Source: a bacterium (lineage in GTDB: Bacteria; Actinomycetota; Acidimicrobiia; Spongiisociales; Spongiisociaceae). Taken from it: a stretch of 52,761 nt of DNA. This document shows positions 7,590-15,754 of this stretch, piece by piece. The stretch spans positions 1-52,761 of the forward strand of contig JAPOQZ010000234.1 in assembly GCA_026710435.1 (NCBI GenBank), written 5' to 3'. The position numbers and the translations under genes are program-made. How positions within the stretch are numbered: the stretch's first letter is position 1; the number at the start of each line of letters is the position of its first letter. Under the pieces are notes generated by a model that was given only the letters and a program-made list of their open reading frames with translations, had not been told where the DNA came from and ran no database searches.

Positions 7590-8126
7590 ATGACAGACCG
7601 CTGGGGTATCTTGAGAATGAACTCCCGGCCGCCGCCGCCGAGTGACGTCCCGCAGGCAGCCGTTCTAGCACCGCTGTATCGGGACGGAGAGGACATCCGC
7701 ACGATTCTCATCCGGCGGCCGGATCACATGCCGACCCACGGCGGAGATCTAGCCTTCCCGGGTGGTAAGCCGGAGCCGGACGAGGGTCCGCTCGACACGG
7801 CGCTACGCGAAGCCCGGGAAGAGGTCGGAATAGATCCCGCCGATGTTGAGATCCTCGGCTACCTCCCTCCTATACACACTGTGACCTATCCCCGTATGGT
7901 GGTACCTGTGGTGGGGAGGCTTCGCGGGACTCCCGAGTTGATTCCCGATCCGAACGAGGTGGACCGGATCCACACCCCGTCCATTGCCTCGCTACGGAAC
8001 CAGGCCCGTTGGCGGGTCGAGGATTGGAACGGTCGCTCGGTCTACTTCTTCGACATCGACGGCGATGTGCTGTGGGGCGCCACGGCGAGGATGGTTCGGA
8101 GTTTGCTGGGCATGGGAGGATACTGA
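7590..8126 (+). CDS. Nudix hydrolase, CoA-pyrophosphatase (NudL-like)
   Basis: A 178-residue Nudix enzyme. The Nudix box starts at GGKPEPDEG and continues as ALREAREEVGI, giving the catalytic G-x5-E-x7-REUXEEXGU pattern. Just before it lies ILIRRPDHMPTHGGDLAFPGG, close to the LLTxRSxxxRxxxGxxxFPGG motif of the CoA diphosphatase subgroup (NudL, Nudt7). These enzymes cut CoA into 4'-phosphopantetheine and 3',5'-ADP and may clear oxidised CoA. The first ATG (7590) is used; an ATG at 7618 is possible. It is followed by an R2 repeat, and the Gfo/Idh gene beyond converges on it. Confidence 0.85.
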   Translation: MTDRWGILRMNSRPPPPSDVPQAAVLAPLYRDGEDIRTILIRRPDHMPTHGGDLAFPGGKPEPDEGPLDTALREAREEVGIDPADVEILGYLPPIHTVTYPRMVVPVVGRLRGTPELIPDPNEVDRIHTPSIASLRNQARWRVEDWNGRSVYFFDIDGDVLWGATARMVRSLLGMGGY

Positions 8127-8202
8127 TCCGTTGCCGGGCGGCCGGACTGCCTGATTGTGGGACGTGGATGAGCAACGTTGACGGATTTCCAGCCCTACCG
8201 GT

Positions 8203-8406
8203 TAACCCCTGACTCTTCGATTCCTCACACACCACCGATGAAGGGTCACTTCAAGCCTGTTTTCGTGGCGTCGCTCGCATTCAGGCGACGGGTGAATGTG
8301 GCGCCGGGCTGAGGCGGGACTATCGAAAGGCCGTAATCCGTGGTCAGAAGCTCATGTCCCGCACCCCTTTCGCCCAGTACGAACCCCCGCACGAGAACCA
8401 GGGCTA
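8203..8406 (+). repeat. R2 repeat, copy 1 (at Gfo/Idh gene stop)
   Basis: A 204-bp element bounded by TA (8203-8204 and 8405-8406). Its right half matches the R2 copy at 32217-32422 (shared stretches GGTCAG.AGCTCATGTCC and CCAGTAC.AACCCCCGCA) and its left half matches the copy at 35213-35417 (CTTCAAGCCTGTTTT). The terminal inverted repeats are of the type TAGCCCTGATTCTT. The right TA is the TA of the minus-strand gene's TAG stop. Confidence 0.85.
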
Positions 8407-9705
8407 GCTGTTCGTCATCGGCAGCCGGCCACTGGTTTCCGTGGACCGGATCCGGTCGACGTCAACGGTTTCACCCGCGAGGCGGGCCCGTTCTGCTGTG
8501 AAGGCGAGCAGGTGGCTCTCGTACCACGTCTCGCCGGAGGTTTGGGTGGGAGTTGGTGTGTCGAGCGAGTTGAGGAATGATTCGATCAGACCGGTGTCGC
8601 CACCTCCGTGGCCCCGGCCGGGAGTGGGAACAGGGATCCTTTCCGTCGCGCCACCGAGATGGTCGGTAAACTCGATCCGGGAGTCCGCTCCGAAGGTCGC
8701 CAACACCGATCCCCGCGTCCCGTGGTAGCGCGCTGTCCGTGCCTGGTAGGACGCGTGGCCATTCATCAGCAATGCAGCCGTCGCTCCGGTCGATGTCTGC
8801 ATCGTTACGGTCTGGTGGTCGACAACGTCGGAGCCTGAGCGGTATACACAGCGTCCGTAGGGTCCTTCGCGTAGAGCCAGTATCCGCCCCTCAGGGGTCA
8901 GGTCGTCGGTGATCGCATGGACGGGCCATCCCGTCAGGTCCGGGTTTAGGTAGAGGCGCCGGGCGTCGAACGGGCAGGCCGCCGCGGCCGGACACGGGGC
9001 TGTACATCTGGAGGCGGCGCCCTCGGGAGCGTTTTCGGGGCGGAAATGGAGGAGGGAGCCGAAGGAGTGGAGCTTCGTTACCCTCCCAGGATCGGGCGCG
9101 GTCGCCAGGTTCCATGCCAGGATGTCGAAGTCGTGGCAACACTTCTGGACGATCATCGGCGTGGATGAGGCCGCCCTGCCCCAGTTGCCTCTCACAAAGC
9201 TATGGGCCATGTGCCAGTACGCGACATCCTCGCGATGCTCGATGGTTACCAGCCGACCGAGCCGTCCAGATCCGATCAACCGGTTGAGGGTCCTGAAGAA
9301 CGGGGTGTAACGCAGCACATGTCCGATGGTGAGCGTTCCGGGGCTAAGCCGGGCCGCCTCCAACACCAGGCTGCAGTCTTGGAGCGTATGGGCCGCAGGC
9401 TTCTCCAGCAGCACGTGCAGGCCCCGCTCGAGCGCCGCGATCGCCGGAGCGACATGGTGCCGGTCGGGAGTGGCGATGACACATATGGGTGCTAGTTGGG
9501 CGTCCATCATCTCCTCCCAGTCCGTGAAACGGTGAGAGGGTGTAATGGCGTGTTCCTCGGAGAACACCCGACGCCTCTGACGGTCCGGCTCGGCGACCGC
9601 CACGAAGCGCAGCCGGTCCGGGTGACGCGATGCGTAGGCGCCGTATACGTGCCGCCCCCGTTGTCCGGCGCCGAGCAGGATCGCGCTACGTACCACCCGC
9701 GGCAT
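8404..9705 (-). CDS. Gfo/Idh/MocA-family oxidoreductase
   Basis: A 433-residue NAD(P)-dependent sugar or cyclitol dehydrogenase-like protein. The Rossmann motif G12-A-G-x-x-G17 opens the protein, the family's catalytic EKP lies at 101-103, and KCCHDFD near residue 190 supplies the catalytic Asp/His region. Between the domains is a cysteine-rich insert (CTAPCPAAAACPFD, followed by ARRLYLNPD) found in a subset of the family, which may bind a metal. The substrate is unknown. It is the last gene of a possible minus-strand unit with the IMPase-family gene and cimA (35-bp gap to the former). The stop codon TAG coincides with the R2 element end. Confidence 0.85.
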   Translation of the reverse strand: MPRVVRSAILLGAGQRGRHVYGAYASRHPDRLRFVAVAEPDRQRRRVFSEEHAITPSHRFTDWEEMMDAQLAPICVIATPDRHHVAPAIAALERGLHVLLEKPAAHTLQDCSLVLEAARLSPGTLTIGHVLRYTPFFRTLNRLIGSGRLGRLVTIEHREDVAYWHMAHSFVRGNWGRAASSTPMIVQKCCHDFDILAWNLATAPDPGRVTKLHSFGSLLHFRPENAPEGAASRCTAPCPAAAACPFDARRLYLNPDLTGWPVHAITDDLTPEGRILALREGPYGRCVYRSGSDVVDHQTVTMQTSTGATAALLMNGHASYQARTARYHGTRGSVLATFGADSRIEFTDHLGGATERIPVPTPGRGHGGGDTGLIESFLNSLDTPTPTQTSGETWYESHLLAFTAERARLAGETVDVDRIRSTETSGRLPMTNS

Positions 9706-9740
9706 CGTAGTTGAGAGTCCGCAGCTCCTGCCGGCGCCGG

Positions 9741-10541
9741 CTACAGCGTTCTGTCCGCTCCCGTCCGGGCTTCCGGTCCGGCAAGCACCTGTAGGACCTC
9801 GTCGTGCAGAGTTCCGTTGGTGGCCAGGCCATTTCCGGAGTGGAAACCGTCCTCACCATTGAGATCGGTGAACCGTCCGCCGGCTTCGGGGATTATCACC
9901 GCCATCGGCGCTATGTCCCAGGGCTTGACCACGGGATCGAGCATTGCCTCGGCGCGGCCCCCGGCGACCAGTGCGTAACCGAATGCGTCTCCCCAGCCAC
10001 GCAGGATCAGCGGGCTTCGGTGCAGTTGAGAGGCCATTTCACCGGGAATCAGGTCGAAACCGCTCGTGCATAGCACCGATCCCTCGAGGCTCGTACGGTC
10101 GCTTACCCTGATGGCCCGGTCGTTGAGGAAGCATCCGATGCCGCGGCCCGCCATCACCGTCTCGCCCAGGGCAGGGAGATCGATTACCCCTATGGCGATC
10201 CCGTGAGGATCCTCGAGGGCCAGCAGGGTGGCGAAGAGCGGGACTCCCCGGACGAACGACTGGGTCCCGTCGATAGGGTCGATGAACCAGGTGCGTCCGG
10301 AGTCGCCTTCTGAATCACCGAACTCCTCACCTACCACCGAATCGCGGGGATAACGGTGAAGTAATGCGTTCCGAAGCAATCGTTCTGCGGCTCGGTCGGC
10401 CTCGGTCACCGGGCTCCCGTCCCTCTTGGTGTCGACATCGACGGTCGGCGTATACCAACCAAGGGTCAGGCGTCCTGCCTGCCGAGTAAGTTCGGCGGCT
10501 TCCTCCAGGAGGGATTCGGAGACTGGGGGCATTCCGGCCAT
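9741..10541 (-). CDS. Inositol-monophosphatase family, histidinol-phosphatase-like
   Basis: A 266-residue Mg-dependent phosphomonoesterase of the IMPase/HisN family. Metal ligands are visible: VVGEEFG (Glu72 region), WFIDPIDGTQSF (Asp88 and Asp91, about residues 85-96) and KPWDIAPMAVIIPEAGG near residue 210. The WGDAFGY stretch resembles the actinobacterial HisN group that dephosphorylates histidinol phosphate, but inositol or other sugar phosphates are not excluded. The ATG at 10541 follows GGAG; an in-frame ATG at 10619 would add 26 residues that the family lacks. It lies between cimA and the Gfo/Idh gene on the same strand. Confidence 0.82.
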   Translation of the reverse strand: MAGMPPVSESLLEEAAELTRQAGRLTLGWYTPTVDVDTKRDGSPVTEADRAAERLLRNALLHRYPRDSVVGEEFGDSEGDSGRTWFIDPIDGTQSFVRGVPLFATLLALEDPHGIAIGVIDLPALGETVMAGRGIGCFLNDRAIRVSDRTSLEGSVLCTSGFDLIPGEMASQLHRSPLILRGWGDAFGYALVAGGRAEAMLDPVVKPWDIAPMAVIIPEAGGRFTDLNGEDGFHSGNGLATNGTLHDEVLQVLAGPEARTGADRTL

Positions 10542-10651
10542 CAAGGGTGCTCCATCGTGGATCCATTCACTCGCGCCGACGGTAGCCGATAGGTTCTGTG
10601 GACGGCCACGGATCGCCATAACCGGCCATCATTGGATGTGGCCTCCTGGTC

Positions 10652-12223
10652 TCAGGCCCCCGCCCGAAGCAGACCCAGGATTATCCCGTCCTCCAGCGCT
10701 TCCCAGGAGGCCTCGATCACGTTGGCGTGGACTCCGATCGTGCCCCACGCGTTCACGCCGTCGCTCATCTCGATGAAGACCCGCACGGTTGCGGCGGTGG
10801 ACTCGGTGGCGTCGAGAACCCGGACCCGGTAGTTGGTGAGCCTCAGTTCTTCCAGTTCCGGAAAAGGCCGGCTGAGTGCTTCCCTTAGGGCGTGGTCCAA
10901 GGCGTTGACCGGGCCGTTGCCCTCTCCGGTGGTGATGATCCGTTTGCCGCGGATGCGCAACTTGACGGTGGCTTCGGCCAGGATCTCCGCGTCGGGTCTC
11001 CGCTCGGTGAATACCCGGAAGGACTCAAGTTCAAAGTAGTCGTGGCTCCAACCGGCGGCACGGCGCAGCATCAGTTCGAACGATCCGTCAGCCGCCTCGA
11101 AATGGTATCCACGGTGCTCCATATGCTTGATCTCATCGAGAACCGCTTCGGCGTGGACGTCGGTCAACTCGATCCCGAGGTCCCTGGCTTTGGACAGGAT
11201 GGTGGCCTTGCCCGACAGTTCCGAGACCACCATGCGGGTCCGGTTGCCCACCGACATGGGATCCTGATGCTCGTAGGCGTCCGGTCGCCTGGCCAGGGCA
11301 GACGTGTGCAGACCGGCCTTGTGGGTGAAGGCCGACGTGCCGATGTAGGGTCGGTGGGGGTCGAGGCTGATGTTGACGATCTCCGCGATGTGGTGGGCGA
11401 TGGGCGAGAGGCTCTCCAGGCGAACCCGATCCAGCACCGGGACTTGCATCTTGAGCACCAGGTCGGGCAGGAGGGTGGATAAGTCGGCGTTGCCGGTGCG
11501 CTCCCCGTAACCGTTTATGCATCCCTGCACTTGGCGCACACCGAGATCGACCGCCGCCAACGACGAAGCGACCGCGCATCCCGCGTCGTTGTGGAAGTGC
11601 ACGCCCAGATCCGCTCCCGGGAGTGCCTCTTGAGCATTGCGCAAGGTTTCGCTGATCCTTGCCGGGAGAGCCCCTCCGTTGGTGTCACATAGGACTAGCC
11701 GCTCGGCCCCCGCCTCGTAAGCTGACCGCAGGACCGCCAGGGAGAAGTCCGGGTTGGAGGCGTAGCCGTCGAAGAAGTGCTCGGCGTCGAAGAACACTCT
11801 CCGGCCGTGGCGCACCAGGTAGGCGACCGACTCGGCCACCATGGCGATGCCTTCCTCGAGTTCCGTCCGGAGGGCTTCCGCGACGTGGTAGTCCCATGCC
11901 TTGCCGACGATGCAAACCACCTCGGTCTCGGCTTCCAACAGATTGTGCAACTGCGGGTCACCCACGACCGATGCTCGAGGTCTGCGTGTCGAGCCGAACG
12001 CGGTGAGGGAAGCTGTGGACAGGTCCAGTTCGGACCGGGCCCGCTTGAAGAACTCGCTGTCTTTGGGGTTGGCGCCCGGCCAACCCCCTTCTACGAAGGC
12101 GACTCCGAGCTCGTCCAGAAGCCGGGCGATGCGCAGTTTGTCCGTGACGGTCAGCGATATTCCCTCCTGCTGGGCGCCGTCGCGCAGCGTCGTGTCATAG
12201 ATCTCGAGTTGCGGGTGTGCCAT
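10652..12223 (-). CDS. cimA: (R)-citramalate synthase
   Basis: A 523-residue enzyme that condenses pyruvate and acetyl-CoA to citramalate, the first step of the threonine-independent route to isoleucine. The HMGL-like TIM barrel opens with DTTLRDGAQ (10-18) and carries the metal-binding HFHND near residue 215 and NGYGERTGNADL near 240. The CimA-type EGGWPGANPKD segment separates it from 2-isopropylmalate synthase. A LeuA-type regulatory domain fills the last 130 or so residues (FRVFTERR, GKRIITTGEGNGPVNALD), the allosteric site where isoleucine would bind. A short Ile-rich leader peptide and an attenuator-like terminator lie upstream, which supports the isoleucine role. Confidence 0.93.
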   Translation of the reverse strand: MAHPQLEIYDTTLRDGAQQEGISLTVTDKLRIARLLDELGVAFVEGGWPGANPKDSEFFKRARSELDLSTASLTAFGSTRRPRASVVGDPQLHNLLEAETEVVCIVGKAWDYHVAEALRTELEEGIAMVAESVAYLVRHGRRVFFDAEHFFDGYASNPDFSLAVLRSAYEAGAERLVLCDTNGGALPARISETLRNAQEALPGADLGVHFHNDAGCAVASSLAAVDLGVRQVQGCINGYGERTGNADLSTLLPDLVLKMQVPVLDRVRLESLSPIAHHIAEIVNISLDPHRPYIGTSAFTHKAGLHTSALARRPDAYEHQDPMSVGNRTRMVVSELSGKATILSKARDLGIELTDVHAEAVLDEIKHMEHRGYHFEAADGSFELMLRRAAGWSHDYFELESFRVFTERRPDAEILAEATVKLRIRGKRIITTGEGNGPVNALDHALREALSRPFPELEELRLTNYRVRVLDATESTAATVRVFIEMSDGVNAWGTIGVHANVIEASWEALEDGIILGLLRAGA

Positions 12224-12277
12224 GGAGTTTCCGGCCTCCTCGCCTGCTGGAGCTCGCGCGACACGCTTCGGGCATAG

Positions 12278-12306
12278 AAAAAACCCTCCGCCGGAGCGCA
12301 GGGTTT
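12278..12306 (-). terminator. Attenuator terminator upstream of cimA
   Basis: Read on the minus strand, AAACCCT and AGGGTTT flank GCGCTCCGGCGG, and the second arm runs into six T residues. An alternative inner stem CTCC/GGAG is possible. It lies after the Ile-rich leader peptide and 54 bp before the cimA start, as expected of a Rho-independent attenuator rather than a gene-end terminator. Confidence 0.75.
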
Positions 12307-12307
12307 C

Positions 12308-12338
12308 GGGGCACGGGCTGTTCGGGTCCTTGTGCCCC
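12308..12338 (-). promoter_or_regulatory. Pause-type hairpin in cimA leader
   Basis: On the minus strand GGGGCAC (12338-12332) pairs with GTGCCCC (12314-12308) around a 17-base loop. The first arm overlaps the leader peptide stop codon, so a ribosome on the leader could open or mask it. This is the place of the 1:2 hairpin in classical attenuators. I cannot identify the antiterminator pairing by eye. Confidence 0.65.
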
Positions 12339-12370
12339 TATCCGATAATGATCCCGATCACGTTTGTCAT
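12338..12370 (-). CDS. Isoleucine-rich leader peptide of cimA
   Basis: A 10-codon frame reading M-T-N-V-I-G-I-I-I-G followed by TAG. Four of its ten codons are Ile (ATC, ATC, ATT, ATC) and one is Val. It lies between a promoter-like TTGACA/GAGACT pair and the paired hairpins ahead of cimA. The predicted transcription start is only about four bases before its ATG, so it would be translated nearly leaderless, as is common in actinobacteria. Ribosome stalling at the Ile codons when charged tRNA-Ile is scarce would be the sensor. The frame is seen directly; the function is inference. Confidence 0.75.
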   Translation of the reverse strand: MTNVIGIIIG

Positions 12371-12380
12371 AACGCGTGGA

Positions 12381-12409
12381 AGTCTCGTGTGTCGCCTCGA
12401 CCCTGTCAA
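12381..12409 (-). promoter_or_regulatory. Promoter of the cimA leader
   Basis: On the minus strand a perfect TTGACA (12409-12404) is followed after exactly 17 bases by GAGACT (12386-12381), which keeps A2, A4 and T6 of the -10 consensus. Transcription would start near 12374, just upstream of the leader peptide ATG at 12370. Confidence 0.6.
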
Positions 12410-12644
12410 GTTTCCTCACGAGCCTGACTGTGTGCTGCTCGTCTGTTCGAGACAAGCAAGCACGGCGACGCAGGTCGGCCCAACGGATAGGAGGACGGGC
12501 ATGCTCCGCCCGCATCGTCCGTCGGGGGTAGTGCTCCTCTGCCCTGGCGCCAGCCTGATAGGATTGGTGCCGTCCCCGCGTCCGAGTCCGATTGCGCGGG
12601 TTCTCGGGGGTATTGGGGACGTGGAGGGAGCGATCAGGAGCGAC

Positions 12645-13625
12645 GTGACCAGGAAGAAGGTTTTCTCGGGAATCCAGCCCAGCGGCGACATCCACATCGG
12701 GAACTACATGGGGGCGTTACGCAACTGGGTCGCTATGCAGGACGACTACGACACGGTCTACTGTGTGGTGGACCTCCACGCTCTCACCCTGCCGCAGGTT
12801 CCGGCGGAACTTCGAGACGCGCGCCTCCGAACCGCCAAGATCCTGCTGGCATCCGGAATCGACCCGCAGCGTTCCCTCATCTACTACCAGAGCGAGGTTC
12901 CCCAGCACGCCGAGCTTTGCTGGATCTTGGGAACCCTGGCCTCGATCGGGCATCTGTCCCGGATGACCCAGTACAAGGAGAAACTGGACAAGGGCGGCCA
13001 GAACCTCGGGCTCTTCTCCTATCCCGTCCTCATGGCAGCCGACATCCTGGTGCACAGGGTCCATGCGGTTCCGGTGGGCAACGACCAGACCCAGCACTTG
13101 GAGTTCACACGGGACCTCGTGGACCGCTTCAATTCGCGTTACGGGGAATACTTTCCGCGGCCACGCCAGATCACTCCCGGCGTGGGAGCACGCGTAATGT
13201 CGCTGAAGGAACCCACGTCCAAGATGTCGAAGTCCGACCCCGACGCGAGTTCCCGGATCCTCGTGACCGACGACGCCGACGGAATACGGCGCAAGATCCG
13301 GAGGGCGGTCACCGATTCGGGACGTCGGATAGTGTACGACGTGGCTCGAAAGCCGGGGATCAGCAACCTACTCGACATCCTCGCCGTATTCACCGGCGAC
13401 AGCGTCGAGGAACTGGCTGACCGGCACTCTGCAAGCGGGTACGGGAAGCTCAAAGAGGTGGCGGCCGACGCGGTGATCGCCGGTTTGGCACCGGTCCGGC
13501 GGGCCTATCTCGACCTCGACGATGTGGACGTTGAGAGGATCATGAATGCCGGGGCGGTCGAGGCTCGCCGCAGGACCGAACAGACGATGGCCGACGTTAG
13601 GGAGTTGATCGGTCTCCCGGGCTGA
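12645..13625 (+). CDS. trpS: Tryptophanyl-tRNA synthetase
   Basis: A 326-residue class I aminoacyl-tRNA synthetase that charges tRNA-Trp. The ATP-binding signatures are visible as HIGN (17-20, from the GDIHIGNYMG context) and KMSKS (193-197), and the tryptophan pocket region includes SYPVLMAADILVHR and VGNDQTQHLE. The length fits the family (about 330 aa). The GTG at 12645 is preceded by AGGAG at a good distance and places the first strand (KKVFSGIQPSG) where the family begins; a longer upstream frame would add 141 unrelated residues. It is divergent from the cimA leader. Confidence 0.95.
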   Translation: MTRKKVFSGIQPSGDIHIGNYMGALRNWVAMQDDYDTVYCVVDLHALTLPQVPAELRDARLRTAKILLASGIDPQRSLIYYQSEVPQHAELCWILGTLASIGHLSRMTQYKEKLDKGGQNLGLFSYPVLMAADILVHRVHAVPVGNDQTQHLEFTRDLVDRFNSRYGEYFPRPRQITPGVGARVMSLKEPTSKMSKSDPDASSRILVTDDADGIRRKIRRAVTDSGRRIVYDVARKPGISNLLDILAVFTGDSVEELADRHSASGYGKLKEVAADAVIAGLAPVRRAYLDLDDVDVERIMNAGAVEARRRTEQTMADVRELIGLPG

Positions 13626-13638
13626 TGGTTCGGCGGAT

Positions 13639-13658
13639 CACCGGCCATCGGTCCGGTG
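13639..13658. terminator. Hairpin between convergent trpS and CPBP genes
   Basis: CACCGG (13639-13644) and CCGGTG (13653-13658) form a 6-bp GC stem with an 8-base loop in the 41-bp gap between two convergent genes. There is no T-run, so it is at best a weak bidirectional terminator. Confidence 0.4.
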
Positions 13659-13666
13659 CGCCCTCA

Positions 13667-14380
13667 TCAGACGATGAAGAACAGGGTTGCCAGGGTCATG
13701 AGATTGAGCCCGCTGTGAGCGAAGATCGAGGCGCCGATGTTGCCCGTGCGTATCCTGAGGACACCTAGGAACAGGCCGAACAGGAAGAGGACCGACAGGG
13801 TGATAGCACCGGCCCGGGAGAAGAGCGACGCGTCCGCCAGGTGGGCGACCGTGAAGACCGCCGCCGATACCACCACAGCCAGGGCCGCGGGCATACCCCT
13901 GTCCAAGGCGATCCGGATGGTCAGCCCACGGTAGAGCAGCTCCTCGGCAATCGGTCCCATGACCCCCACGCCGATGACCGCGGCGACCATCGTTCCCGTG
14001 CTGGTGACTTCCTGGGCTGCCTCCACTATGGCCTGCGGGCTAGCCTCCTCAACCCCGAGCAGGGACCTGAGGGCCTCCGCGAGCACGGCCAGAAGCAACG
14101 AGGAGGCCGCGCCGGCGAGAACCCACCCCCAGCGGTGGCCCTCGACGATAAAGCCGAGGGAATCGGCAAGAGTCCCGCTACGCCTCGCCCGAGCGATCAG
14201 GACCAGCACCCCGATGTGGCCCAGGTTCTGGCAGGGGATGATCAGCCAGAAGACCCGGTCCGCGTCGTACGCCCCGGCAGTCGAGGGATCCCCGGCAAAG
14301 AGCCCGGCCAGCAGGCCCGCTAGGGCGCCGCCCGCCAAGACGACGAGAACGTCGTACCAGCGCCATGAAGTTCGGTTCAC
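13667..14380 (-). CDS. CPBP-family intramembrane metalloprotease
   Basis: A 237-residue membrane protein of the CPBP (CAAX protease and bacteriocin-processing, Abi) family. The diagnostic motifs are present: EELLYRG near residue 143 (EExxxR), FTVAHLADAS near 178 with the second motif His, and FAHSGLNLM near the C-terminus (HxxxN type). About seven hydrophobic segments fit. Bacterial members cleave membrane proteins or act in bacteriocin self-immunity; the substrate here cannot be guessed. It is convergent with trpS and divergent from guaB3. Confidence 0.88.
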   Translation of the reverse strand: MNRTSWRWYDVLVVLAGGALAGLLAGLFAGDPSTAGAYDADRVFWLIIPCQNLGHIGVLVLIARARRSGTLADSLGFIVEGHRWGWVLAGAASSLLLAVLAEALRSLLGVEEASPQAIVEAAQEVTSTGTMVAAVIGVGVMGPIAEELLYRGLTIRIALDRGMPAALAVVVSAAVFTVAHLADASLFSRAGAITLSVLFLFGLFLGVLRIRTGNIGASIFAHSGLNLMTLATLFFIV

Positions 14381-14614
14381 GAGTCCAACAGGCTAGCGCC
14401 GGGTTGAGAGATACCATGCCCGAACCCCGCGACGTGATCTGTTAGGTTTGTCTCTCGGACGGTGCTGACGAAACCCGTACGAAGGGCTTCGCCCTCGCTG
14501 GTCGACAAAGCTCAGGCCACGATGTTGCCGGCCACCGGACCGTGCACAATTCGTTCTTGCTGTGCGTTGCCGGCGAGAAAAGGTCGGGAGGCAGGATTGG
14601 ATGTAGTGATAGGG

Positions 14615-15754
14615 ATGGCGAAGTCAGGACGCCGGGCGTACGGCTTCGACGACATCTCCATAGTTCCGAGCAGGCGGACGCGTAACCCCGACGACGTAGA
14701 CATCTCCTGGGAGATCGACGCCTACCGCTTCGAACTTCCGATGATGGCGTCGGCGATGGACTCGGTTGTCAGCCCCGCGACGGCTATCGCGATCGGTCGT
14801 ATAGGCGGGCTCGCGGTGCTGAATCTCGAGGGGTTGTGGTGCCGGTACGAGGATCCGCATCCGGCACTCGAGGAGATAGCGGCGTTGCCATCCGATAAAG
14901 CCACCCGCCGGATGCAAGACCTGTACCGGGCGCCCATCCATTCCGACCTGATGCAGCAGCGTGTTGCTGAGATCAGCGCCTCCGGGGTGGTGACTGCGGC
15001 AGCCCTCACTCCGCAGAGCGTCGAGCGGTACGCTGACGTGGTCTTGGGGTCCGGGCTCGACATCCTCGTGATCCAGGGGACGGTCGTGTCGGCCGAGCAT
15101 GTTTCGAGCCAGGGGAAGCCTCTTGACCTGTACGCTTTCATTGCGGGTCTGGACATCCCGGTCATCGTCGGTGGTTGCGCCTCTTACGCCGGAGCGATCC
15201 ACCTAATGCGAACCGGCGCGGCCGGGGTTCTCGTGGGGGTAGGTCCGGGCGCCGCCTGTACCACCCGGGGCGTGCTCGGGATCGGGGTCCCCCAGGCGAC
15301 AGCCATTGCGGACGCGGCCGCGGCCCGGATACGTTACCTCGACGAGACAGGTCGGTACGTCCACGTGATTGCCGACGGGGGGATGAGGTCCGGGGGAGAC
15401 ATCGCCAAGGCGATCGCCTGCGGTGCGGACTCTGTGATGCTGGGTTCCCCACTAGCGGCTGCTTCGGAGGCTCCCGGGTTGGGCGCCCATTGGGGTATGG
15501 CCACCTTCCACCCAACGCTACCGCGCGGCGCCAGGGTAATGGTGGGCCGGCTCGGCAGCTTGGAGGAGGTTCTCGTGGGACCCGCCCATGAGAACGACGG
15601 CCGCCAGAACCTATTCGGGGGGTTGCGAGTAGCCCTGGCAACGACCGGATACTCCAACCTGAAGAGCTTCCAGAAGGCGGAGGTTATGGTGGCTCCGGCG
15701 ACCAGAACCGAAGGCAAGGAGCTCCAACATGCTCAGCGGGTCGGCATGGGGTGA
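14615..15754 (+). CDS. guaB3: GuaB3-family IMP dehydrogenase-related protein
   Basis: A 379-residue TIM-barrel protein of the GuaB3 group typical of actinobacteria (Mycobacterium GuaB3 is about 375 aa). It lacks the CBS pair of true GuaB. It keeps the catalytic loop G-P-G-A-A-C-T-T-R (Cys near residue 218), the substrate strand [12 protein letters not shown] and the [19 protein letters not shown] phosphate-binding segment. Related proteins have been reported to act as GMP reductase or to have unknown roles, so IMP dehydrogenase activity should not be assumed. The ATG at 14615 is used as it begins the conserved [14 protein letters not shown] block. It overlaps the guaA start by 26 bp, implying co-translation. 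Confidence 0.9.
   Translation: MAKSGRRAYGFDDISIVPSRRTRNPDDVDISWEIDAYRFELPMMASAMDSVVSPATAIAIGRIGGLAVLNLEGLWCRYEDPHPALEEIAALPSDKATRRMQDLYRAPIHSDLMQQRVAEISASGVVTAAALTPQSVERYADVVLGSGLDILVIQGTVVSAEHVSSQGKPLDLYAFIAGLDIPVIVGGCASYAGAIHLMRTGAAGVLVGVGPGAACTTRGVLGIGVPQATAIADAAAARIRYLDETGRYVHVIADGGMRSGGDIAKAIACGADSVMLGSPLAAASEAPGLGAHWGMATFHPTLPRGARVMVGRLGSLEEVLVGPAHENDGRQNLFGGLRVALATTGYSNLKSFQKAEVMVAPATRTEGKELQHAQRVGMG

Noticed and set aside
12371-12644. A T-box leader for trpS
   Set aside because: I could not find the T-box consensus (TGGNACC) or an adjacent terminator on the plus strand; the terminator here belongs to the minus-strand cimA leader.
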